A stretch of 64,000 bases of DNA, taken from positions 1-64,000 of the forward strand of contig CBDEUL010000002.1 in assembly GCA_965243265.1 (NCBI GenBank), read 5' to 3'. The translations under genes were made by a program, and so were the position numbers. Below, piece after piece: positions 17,301-24,156 of this stretch. The number at the start of each line of letters is the position of its first letter. The first letter of the stretch is position 1. The notes below the pieces were generated by a model that saw nothing but the letters and a program-made list of their open reading frames with translations, had not been told where the DNA came from and searched no databases. This DNA is from Flavicella sp965243265. GTDB taxonomy: Bacteria; Bacteroidota; Bacteroidia; Flavobacteriales; Flavobacteriaceae.

Positions 17301-17468
17301 TTAAAGATAGGATTAGAAGGAAGGAATCTTTGGTTAATTCACAGCAATTCACCCCATGTAGACCCTGAATCCACCTCTTATTCTCCAGAATTCATAGGAG
17401 CTCCTATAGAACTATCAGGAGTCCCTTCTGTAAAAAGTATGGGATTAAATATTCAAATGAAATTTTAA
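14373..17468 (+). CDS. SusC/RagA-family TonB-linked outer membrane transporter
   Basis: 1031 residues. There is a signal peptide (1-23, ending CKTFSQ). A carboxypeptidase-regulatory-like beta-sandwich (~24-100, 'ISGKISENNEPLPGVTVKIKSKTTGTSSNFDGVYTI') is followed by the TonB-box-like segment LNEVVVTAIG and the plug domain (~115-245: 'VNSLAGRVAGVNI', 'PIFIVDGFPI', 'ISVLKGAAASALYGSRAKNGAIVITTK'). A 22-stranded barrel fills the remainder. It would import a bulky substrate across the outer membrane using TonB energy, with the SusD-like lipoprotein 4 nt downstream as lid. No glycosidase, sulfatase, peptidase or anti-sigma pair adjoins, so the substrate cannot be guessed. Confidence 0.93.
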   Translation: MIHKSIRILVFLFISITCKTFSQTTTISGKISENNEPLPGVTVKIKSKTTGTSSNFDGVYTITAQKNDTLVFSYIGMVTVEKIATSPTLNIEMTVASQQLNEVVVTAIGQKKEKQTLGYSITKVEGAELTKARETNVVNSLAGRVAGVNITNASGSVGGATKIILRGESSFNGTNQPIFIVDGFPISNSTYNSDGITGNADIGNRAGDIAPDDIENISVLKGAAASALYGSRAKNGAIVITTKKAKRNQKMVVEVNSSYKIDTPLRLPQYQNEYAQGQNGIYNKNKSNGWGPKITDVQDQTFEDFKGDNVKLTAHPNNVKDFFQTGSTAINNIAISGGNAKSDTRLTFSNLSQNGIVPESEYNRRTFTINTGQKFSKKFSSRINLTYTNSDATGLTQQGGSNPNNTISQITGLPRTLNINDLKNNYITSEGEQISLTNRTNNPYWVINKNPFSSDLERINGGLTLDYQIAPNFTISNKLGLDTYNENRTRIYAKGTIGVLNGAFSLWDLNEQTINNDLILSYNKKLDSKFTINALAGHNVYQHTWKTTTNNATDLRAENLYTLANAENHSPTSYYSQKRIVGIFGDVTLDYNKLLYLELTGRNDWSSTLPSNNNSYFYPSASLDFIFGKLLPKSSTISFGKIRLNYASVGSDTRPYSIEYNYSPASQYYIQYGLNNSFPHGSLTGFTSPTSVPNTDLKPQFKEEYETGIELGFFKNRINLDFTYYKSTTYNQIMDITTPLSTGYYSQLTNVGSIGNNGIEIMLNIIPVQSKNFLWSTSFNFSKNNQKIISLADDIEQYVLVLGPNGMSTKANLGEEISIYGNGWKRNENGEIIINETSGLREIETDKRLGNINPDWRMGINNTFTYKDVSLNFLIDVKQGGIMYSGTSQNLKSSGLAHETLDGREDGIIDDGVIELGDGIYKKNDIVVDAETYWSNNSSSSNVEDNIYDASYVKLRELSIFYNFPSHILKKTFINTLKIGLEGRNLWLIHSNSPHVDPESTSYSPEFIGAPIELSGVPSVKSMGLNIQMKF

Positions 17469-17472
17469 AAAG

Positions 17473-18933
17473 ATGAAAAAATATATTTATAGCTTTATTA
17501 TTGTTCTTGTATGCATCTTAACATCTTGTACTGAAGAGTTTTTAGACATCAATGACGACCCAAATAAAACAACAACACCCGAATCTAAATACCTTTTTGG
17601 ATACGCTTCTGCTACATGGTCTGGATTAAGAACAAGTGGCGATTTATTTATTCCTATTTCATTATCTAATCAATCAATTGCCTCTGGTGGTAATTTTGGA
17701 TGGGGAAATTGGGGAAAAGAAGACTTCTATTTCTTTGCACCTTCCGTTCTTCCTAATACCTGGAAAACTTATTTTCTATATTCTGCTTCTAACCTGAACA
17801 ACGCTATTAATCTAGCGAAAGAAAACAACCCAAAAAACACAAACACTATAGGACAATCTAAAATTTTACTTGCTAACTTATTCTTTGAGTTAACCATGCT
17901 ACATGGAGATATTCCTTACAGTGAAGCACTTATACCCGATATAAAGTATCCAAAATTTGACAAACAAGAAGATACCTTAGAAGGTTTGTTAATTCTTCTG
18001 GATGAAGCTATTGAATTACTAAACGAATCCTCTAGTTTAAAAATTATTGAAAATGACTTGTATTTTTCTGGAGACATTAGCAAATGGGAAAAATATGCCA
18101 ACTCATTAAAATTAAAAATTTTAATGACCATGGTAGATAAAAAACCATCTAAAACATCGGATATCATACAATTACTAAATGAAAACAGTATGCTATCCTC
18201 TTCTGAAGATAATGTCTTATTTCCTTATTACGATAAAACAGGAAACGAAAACCCTAAATTTAAACTTTTTAAATACCACAATGGTAGTACAAACAACTGG
18301 CTTTTTGCTAATGAAAATGTATTCAATTTTATGAATGCCTTAAATGACCCTAGAATACCTATTTATTTTGAAGAAGGGCCGGATGCTGCAGAAAATGAAT
18401 TTAACGCTGTTGCAACAGCTAAAGAAGCCGATGGCACAACCTCTGTAATTAACTTAGAAAAATTATGGACAGTTGATGCTCCTGATGTAATATTTAGTTA
18501 CCAAGAACAATTATTTTTTGAAGCTGAAATATATGCAAGAGGACTTGGAGTTGCTACTGATTTAACAAAAGCACACCAACTATATGAACAAGCTACTATT
18601 GAAGCCATGCGTTTTTACAATGTACCTGAAGCTGATATAACAAACTATGTTAACAACGACATGCCTGATATCAGTACAATGACAGTTACAGATGCCATTA
18701 AAGAAATCCATATACAACAATGGATAGACCTTATGGACAGACCTTTGTATGGCTGGATTCAAAGTAGAAGATCTGGTTCTAAAGGAAATGAAATCCCTAA
18801 TTTAACACCTCCGGAAGGAGCCGCTACGGAAGATATTATCAGACGTTGGGATTACTCTTCAGTAGAAAGAACCAGCAATCCTAACACACCAACAAACCCT
18901 AGTATGGACGAGCATTTATGGTTCGACCTTTAA
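17473..18933 (+). CDS. SusD/RagB-family nutrient-binding outer membrane lipoprotein
   Basis: 486 residues. The lipobox LTSC gives a lipidated Cys19, followed by acidic residues (TEEFLDIND), which in Bacteroidota favour surface export. The helical SusD-like region ('LLANLFFELTMLHGDIPYSEAL', 'AIELLNESS', 'SKWEKYANSLKLKILMTM') fits the 'SusD-like 2' subgroup often paired with transporters for peptides or other non-glycan nutrients. It starts 4 nt after the SusC-like gene, so the two form one transcriptional and physical unit. Confidence 0.9.
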   Translation: MKKYIYSFIIVLVCILTSCTEEFLDINDDPNKTTTPESKYLFGYASATWSGLRTSGDLFIPISLSNQSIASGGNFGWGNWGKEDFYFFAPSVLPNTWKTYFLYSASNLNNAINLAKENNPKNTNTIGQSKILLANLFFELTMLHGDIPYSEALIPDIKYPKFDKQEDTLEGLLILLDEAIELLNESSSLKIIENDLYFSGDISKWEKYANSLKLKILMTMVDKKPSKTSDIIQLLNENSMLSSSEDNVLFPYYDKTGNENPKFKLFKYHNGSTNNWLFANENVFNFMNALNDPRIPIYFEEGPDAAENEFNAVATAKEADGTTSVINLEKLWTVDAPDVIFSYQEQLFFEAEIYARGLGVATDLTKAHQLYEQATIEAMRFYNVPEADITNYVNNDMPDISTMTVTDAIKEIHIQQWIDLMDRPLYGWIQSRRSGSKGNEIPNLTPPEGAATEDIIRRWDYSSVERTSNPNTPTNPSMDEHLWFDL

Positions 18934-18944
18934 TAAAACCTTGC

Positions 18945-18985
18945 TTTCTAAGTGAAACCTTTTTAAAAAAGGTTTCACTTAGAAA
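18945..18985. terminator. Hairpin terminator after the susCD-like pair
   Basis: A 20-bp perfect stem (18945-18964 with 18966-18985; core CTAAGTGAAACC) has A/T runs at its tip. It follows the SusD-like stop codon by 11 nt. No strong T-tract follows outside the stem, so termination efficiency is uncertain. Confidence 0.6.
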
Positions 18986-19004
18986 TAACTAGTGCTTTTA
19001 TCCA

Positions 19005-19012
19005 TATATTTG
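19005..19012 (+). promoter_or_regulatory. -7 element directly before rlmB
   Basis: TATATTTG ends four bases before the ATG. Transcription starting 5-7 nt downstream of this element would begin at or beside the start codon, giving a leaderless or near-leaderless mRNA. No TTG occurs at standard spacing. Confidence 0.5.
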
Positions 19013-19016
19013 CGGT

Positions 19017-19760
19017 ATGGAAGTAAAAACATCTAGAATTTTCGGAATAAGGGCTATTATTGAAGCTATTAATAGCAACAACTCTATTGATAAAGTATTT
19101 GTTCAAAAAGGTATTTCTGGTCATTTGATGACAGAGTTAATGCAACACATTAAAAAGAACAATATTGCTTTTAGTTATGTTCCTGTAGAAAAACTAGACA
19201 AACTTTCTAAATTCAACAACCATCAAGGGGCTGTAGCACAAATTGCGCCTATTCATTTTCATGATTTGGACGAATTGGTTACTACTACTCTTGAAAAAGA
19301 AGAAACTCCCTTATTTCTATTATTAGATCAAATTTCTGATGTTCGTAATTTTGGAGCTATCATAAGAACTGCTGAGTGTACTGGTGTGCACGGGGTTATT
19401 ATTCAAAAACAAGGAAATGCACCTATCAATGCTGAAACTGTAAAAACATCAGCAGGTGCTGCTTTTAGTATTCCTATTTGTAAAGTAGATCACATCAAAG
19501 ATGCTTTATTTATTTTACAGGCAGCAGAAATTCAATTGGTTGCTGCTACTGAAAAAACGGAAGATAATTTGTACAGTGTAGATCTAAAAAAACCGACAGC
19601 TATTATCATGGGATCTGAAGATAGAGGAATCAATCCTTCTATTTTAAAAATGGTCGATTCAAAAGCTAAACTACCTCTATTAGGTACTATTGGTTCTTTG
19701 AATGTTTCTGTTGCTTGTGGTGCTTTCTTATATGAGGCTGTTAGACAAAGACAGAGTTAA
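19017..19760 (+). CDS. rlmB: 23S rRNA 2'-O-methyltransferase, RlmB/TrmH family
   Basis: 247 residues with an N-terminal L30e-like substrate-binding domain (~5-75, ending HQGAVAQ) and a C-terminal SPOUT (trefoil-knot) domain. Motif 1 is 'DQISDVRNFGAIIRTAE' with Asn111 and Arg117, motif 2 'IMGSEDRGI' (198-205) with Glu201, and motif 3 'IGSLNVSVACGAFLYE' with Ser227 and Asn229. It likely methylates G2251 (E. coli numbering) of 23S rRNA. It appears to be a single gene with its own promoter; the neighbour at 19768 is convergent. Confidence 0.88.
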   Translation: MEVKTSRIFGIRAIIEAINSNNSIDKVFVQKGISGHLMTELMQHIKKNNIAFSYVPVEKLDKLSKFNNHQGAVAQIAPIHFHDLDELVTTTLEKEETPLFLLLDQISDVRNFGAIIRTAECTGVHGVIIQKQGNAPINAETVKTSAGAAFSIPICKVDHIKDALFILQAAEIQLVAATEKTEDNLYSVDLKKPTAIIMGSEDRGINPSILKMVDSKAKLPLLGTIGSLNVSVACGAFLYEAVRQRQS

Positions 19761-19767
19761 TCATAAA

Positions 19768-20439
19768 CTAATTATTTATCGATTCCTCCTCCTCTACCGA
19801 TGGCGGATTAAAATTGCCTTCTTCATCAAAAAGTAAATCGAAGGCTGTTTTAGAAAACTCGTAGGCTTTTTTCTGAGCTCCTACTTTTCTATATACAACA
19901 GCAAAAAGTGCTCCTATCAATAAACCTGATAAATGTCCTTCCCAAGAAACTCCTTTCTTTATTGGAAACACATACCAAAACATACTTCCATATAGAAAGA
20001 TAATACTTAATGAAACCGCTATCAATCGAAAATGCTTTCGTAAAACACCACTAAAAAAGATAAAGCTAAACAAAAGGTAAATGATACCACTCATACCTAT
20101 ATGATATGCTTTTCCTCCAATAATCCATGTTAACAATCCTGTTAACAGACCTCCATAAACAAGTAGCTTGAAAGCTATCTCTTTATAAAAAAAGAATGCC
20201 ATTCCTAAAAACAGTGCAATAGGAATGGTGTTATTTACTAAATGATCTATGCCTCCATGAATAAATGGAGAGAAAAAAATTCCTCTTAATCCTTTTAAAG
20301 TACGTGGGTATATTCCATAGTTTGAAAAATTAACTTCAAACTTATATTCTAACCAGTAAATTAGCCATATAAAAAAAACTGTAAATATGGGTACACGAAT
20401 TACACTTGCTGAATACCTAAACTCACTTTTTTCTTTCAT
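19768..20439 (-). CDS. Rhomboid-family intramembrane serine protease
   Basis: 223 residues, about six membrane segments. The active-site features are complete: HxxxN (His66-Asn70 in 'HGGIDHLVNN'), GMSG with catalytic Ser117, and the partner His169 in 'WEGHLSGLLIG'. The C-terminal ~40 residues are acidic and soluble. It cleaves membrane-anchored substrates within the bilayer; the substrate is unknown. It follows the phosphoesterase-barrel gene at 20486 by 46 nt on the same strand and may be the last gene of that operon. Confidence 0.9.
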   Translation of the reverse strand: MKEKSEFRYSASVIRVPIFTVFFIWLIYWLEYKFEVNFSNYGIYPRTLKGLRGIFFSPFIHGGIDHLVNNTIPIALFLGMAFFFYKEIAFKLLVYGGLLTGLLTWIIGGKAYHIGMSGIIYLLFSFIFFSGVLRKHFRLIAVSLSIIFLYGSMFWYVFPIKKGVSWEGHLSGLLIGALFAVVYRKVGAQKKAYEFSKTAFDLLFDEEGNFNPPSVEEEESINN

Positions 20440-20485
20440 TCATTTTTATGTAAAACATTAAGCTTTATTAAAGCTTAAAAACTAC

Positions 20486-23400
20486 CTAAAACCCAAATCC
20501 TAAACCAAATGCAATACGTATTCCTTCCACCGAATTAAAAACTCCTAAGTTTACGGATATTAAGTCTGCTCCATTCACAAAGAAACCTCCTCCGTAAGAA
20601 TTGTGCCATTTATTTGATTCTTCATTAGGTATCCATACACGTCCATAATCAAAACTTCCATAGGCTCCCATTTTTATAGGTAATAAAGATGTCTTTAAAC
20701 TATTAAAACTGTAACGTATGTCTGTATTTTGGTAATAAGATGTTTTCCCTGTAAACCGCTGATTTCTAAAGCCTCTTAATCCATTACTTCCTCCAATAGC
20801 CGCTGCTTGATAAAATTCAAATTCATTATTGAGGTTAAAATGCCCTTTTAAACTCGTAGCTAACACCCAATCTCCTGAACGATTTAATTTATGAGCAAGA
20901 CTTAATTTAGGTATAATATATCCGTATGCACGATTTCCTATATCTATATTCTTAGTATACCCTGCATTTAACGATAGTAATAAACCATTTGTTGGGTATG
21001 CTTTATTATCATAGTTTGTAAATGTATATAGAGCTTCTGTTCCTATATATTGAGTCCTATCAAAGACATAATCAGGAAATAATGTTTTCTCATCTTTTAC
21101 ATATCTATCTTCATCATCATGTACTTCTACTGCTTCATAATTTATACCTAATTTTAATTTAGCTCCTCTTTTTGAATTCCATAGGAAAGAAGGTTTTACA
21201 TGAAAACTTCTTACCCTCACCCGGTTGTAATCTAACCCTAATTCATCGTCATTATTTAAAGTTTCATTCCCGTACCCAAAAAAGTTAAGTGTATAATTAG
21301 GGCTTTGAAAACTTGCGTCTACATGAAGGTTTAAATTTTGAATAACATTTGCAAATTCACCCCCATAAGAAACCTCGTATCCTCCTGTTGCAAAATAGTA
21401 AGCTGCACCAAATTCGTGTTGACTCGTGAATGGATTCCTTTCAAACCCATAAGTTGTATAAACGTCTGAAACTCCCAAATTAAACCCATCGTCTGGATTG
21501 AACCCTATTACTGGAATTATTTGGTTCGTATTGCTTTTAAACTTTCTATAATTATATACTTGTGTATCATAATCATTGTTGAGTTTTATCTTGGCTTTTT
21601 TAGCTTTCGAAACATCATTTTTCTTTGACTTGTAATCATAAATTACAATGTTCTTTCCTTCTTCAACAATATATTCATCGTTATTTTGACCACCTATCAA
21701 CCTTACTTTTATTTTCTTACTTTTTCCTACAACTTTAAATGTATCATCGTCATCTAACCCGTAAATCCAAATTTCTTTTGTTTCATCAGGACTGTAAACT
21801 CTATTATGAAATTGATCTGTAATTGTATCTTGCTTTTTCCTAAGCATAGAAACCTCAACAGTTCCATCTTCTTTTCCTTCAACAATAATATAATCGTCTT
21901 TGTTTGTTCCTGTAAGTACGGCTAACTTATTAAGATACTTATAATATCTATCAGAAATAGCTTGTAAATTCGCTCTACGCTGTTTTACTAAATTTGCTAA
22001 TCTATGTATGGTACTGTCTTGAGCTTCTTTAGGCATTTTAGAAAAAGAATTTTCGATAACACTATCTGTAATATTCTTCTGTATATAAGCTACTTGAGTA
22101 TCCCAAATATCTTTATCCATATTTGTAATAAATGCTTTATCTAGTGGATAGGGTTCTATATTCACCCCTTTTACATCTTCTAAATCTGGTGAATATTTTC
22201 TTAACAATCGTGCTCCAGGAATTAAAGCCACTGCTGTACTTAACATAGCTCCTTCTGACATCATAGAATAGGCCTGATCTCTATCTCTAGGCAAGGCACG
22301 GTATACTGTTTTTCCCTCCTCTTCAAACTTCATCCAACGCCACTGGTCATGATGTCTATCCCAGTCTCCTATAAGCATATCAAACAATCTAGATCTTATA
22401 TAGTTTTCTTGGTCTATAATAATGTCTTCATCTTTATGAATTTTTTCAAGAACGTCCATTGTACTAATAATTTTTCCTGTAAAACTAGCACCTGCTAACT
22501 CTGGATGTCCTTCCGATGCGTGTTCTTCAATAAAATAGAGTTCTCCTCCAAATTCATTATTAAATTCCTTTAACGCTTGTTGCTTTGGTATATAATATAG
22601 TTTTGGATTTAGATGGTAAACTCCTACCGCTTCTGAAAGAGTGGCCACGGTTAATGGTGCATAGGGATGTGATGCTGTAAAAACATCTGCTACCAACGCT
22701 TCTGTTTCTGTATTTTCAAATTGCCCTTTTACGTATTGGTCACCAAACATAACTGCTTGAATATATTGAGTAGCACTTTTTTTCAAGGCTCTCATCACAT
22801 ATTGTTGTCCTTCTGAATTGATCAAACGCAAAGATCGTGATTGATTTCCTCCTCCTTTTCTTACGGGGGACAATCCTCCAAATAACGTATCTAAACTGAC
22901 TGTTTTGACTTTTATCGGCTTGCTATAATACTCTCGAAAACGCTCTCCCCATAAAAATTTATAAAATTGAGACTTCGTAGTTTCTTCTTTTGTAAATATA
23001 GTAGCGTATAGGGAATCTTGAAATACTTCTGGGTAAGCTCTCCTATTGCTAAATTTCACTGAATGTATTTGCTTTTTATAAAGAACATTATTTGTTTCTG
23101 CATCTAAAAACTGAACATCAGAGGCCTTATTTTTATAAATATTTAAAACTGCGTACCCGTTGGTTCCAACACCAAATTGTTCTTGATTTTCTGTATGTAC
23201 TCCTGAGGTTTTTGAACCAGACCCACTAATAATTTGTGTCAAATTATCTGATTGGATAAACTGTAAATTATGCTCGTGTCCTGATAAAAAAATGACATTT
23301 TCATTTTGCTGACTTGCCGCAATAATATTTTTCCGTAAATCATTATAAAACCAATTGGACATATCTGCATTAGAAACTCCACTTGTAGTTCTTAAAATGT

Positions 23401-24142
23401 TTTTTAATGATCCTAAAACTGGCAACGGACTCATATGACTTTGAAAAGTATATTGCCCGTTATGGGATCCGTTACTAAACATAGGGTGATGAATAGCTAC
23501 CAATGTTGTTTTACCTCTAGCTTTTTTTATTTCACTTCTAAATTCGTCTAAAAACAATTCTCTTGTTTTTATACCACAATCATCATTTATAGTTGGGTGC
23601 TTGTCCCAATCTGTAACATACCACTGAGAGTCAATAAGCAGCAAAACAATATCATCACTAATTTTCACTTTTTCAATCCCACACCCTTTTTCTGGTTTAA
23701 AAGTATTTTTACCTAAGGTGTTTTCAATCATTCTTTCTTGACTCTTTAACCCTTTTAATCCACTGTACCAATCATGATTTCCTGGTATAAAACAAATTCT
23801 CCCTGGAAACTTTTTAGCTGTATTCAACTGAGCTTGCAAAGCTTTTTGAGCTGCGAAATATTCTTTTTTGTTATCGTCAGAAAGTCCTTTAGGGTATATG
23901 TTGTCTCCTAGAAATAAAAGAACATCGTTTTCATCTGCTAAATAAAAATTTTGTTGCATTGCTAAAAGAGCTCTTGGCGTACCTCCATCTTCTAATTTAC
24001 CTGCATCTCCTACTAAAAAAACATTTGTTGTTTCTGGGTTTATATTTTTTATTTTCTCCTCAGTTAACGGAGTATGATTGGCTTTGTATGTTGCACAACT
24101 AAAAAGTACAAAAGCAAAAAGTATATGTGTGATTTTATTCAT
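20486..24142 (-). CDS. Lipoprotein: calcineurin-like phosphoesterase + kinase-like region + Omp85-type barrel
   Basis: 1218 residues from the ATG at 24142; an upstream TTG at 24154 would add four residues and spoil the lipoprotein signal. A type-II signal peptide precedes lipid Cys16 (LFSC). Residues ~40-340 are a metallophosphoesterase with GDAG (45-48), LGDNIYP (78-84), GNHDW (121-125), IHHPMF (217-222) and SGHEHN (287-292). Residues ~425-640 look protein-kinase-like: a Gly-rich GGGNQSR, 'YVMRALKK', DWDRHHDQ (593-600) and PRDRD (618-622), recalling FAM20/HipA-type active sites. The C-terminal ~400 residues are an Omp85-like barrel with LRGF near 1122-1125 and a terminal Phe. The substrate is unknown. 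It is 14 nt after the GAF-like gene. Confidence 0.82.
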   Translation of the reverse strand: MNKITHILFAFVLFSCATYKANHTPLTEEKIKNINPETTNVFLVGDAGKLEDGGTPRALLAMQQNFYLADENDVLLFLGDNIYPKGLSDDNKKEYFAAQKALQAQLNTAKKFPGRICFIPGNHDWYSGLKGLKSQERMIENTLGKNTFKPEKGCGIEKVKISDDIVLLLIDSQWYVTDWDKHPTINDDCGIKTRELFLDEFRSEIKKARGKTTLVAIHHPMFSNGSHNGQYTFQSHMSPLPVLGSLKNILRTTSGVSNADMSNWFYNDLRKNIIAASQQNENVIFLSGHEHNLQFIQSDNLTQIISGSGSKTSGVHTENQEQFGVGTNGYAVLNIYKNKASDVQFLDAETNNVLYKKQIHSVKFSNRRAYPEVFQDSLYATIFTKEETTKSQFYKFLWGERFREYYSKPIKVKTVSLDTLFGGLSPVRKGGGNQSRSLRLINSEGQQYVMRALKKSATQYIQAVMFGDQYVKGQFENTETEALVADVFTASHPYAPLTVATLSEAVGVYHLNPKLYYIPKQQALKEFNNEFGGELYFIEEHASEGHPELAGASFTGKIISTMDVLEKIHKDEDIIIDQENYIRSRLFDMLIGDWDRHHDQWRWMKFEEEGKTVYRALPRDRDQAYSMMSEGAMLSTAVALIPGARLLRKYSPDLEDVKGVNIEPYPLDKAFITNMDKDIWDTQVAYIQKNITDSVIENSFSKMPKEAQDSTIHRLANLVKQRRANLQAISDRYYKYLNKLAVLTGTNKDDYIIVEGKEDGTVEVSMLRKKQDTITDQFHNRVYSPDETKEIWIYGLDDDDTFKVVGKSKKIKVRLIGGQNNDEYIVEEGKNIVIYDYKSKKNDVSKAKKAKIKLNNDYDTQVYNYRKFKSNTNQIIPVIGFNPDDGFNLGVSDVYTTYGFERNPFTSQHEFGAAYYFATGGYEVSYGGEFANVIQNLNLHVDASFQSPNYTLNFFGYGNETLNNDDELGLDYNRVRVRSFHVKPSFLWNSKRGAKLKLGINYEAVEVHDDEDRYVKDEKTLFPDYVFDRTQYIGTEALYTFTNYDNKAYPTNGLLLSLNAGYTKNIDIGNRAYGYIIPKLSLAHKLNRSGDWVLATSLKGHFNLNNEFEFYQAAAIGGSNGLRGFRNQRFTGKTSYYQNTDIRYSFNSLKTSLLPIKMGAYGSFDYGRVWIPNEESNKWHNSYGGGFFVNGADLISVNLGVFNSVEGIRIAFGLGFGF

Positions 24143-24156
24143 AAGTGAAAACAACT

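Noticed and set aside
24143..24154. TTG start four codons upstream of the phosphoesterase-barrel lipoprotein
   Set aside because: The ATG at 24142 gives a correct lipoprotein signal peptide and is the stronger codon.
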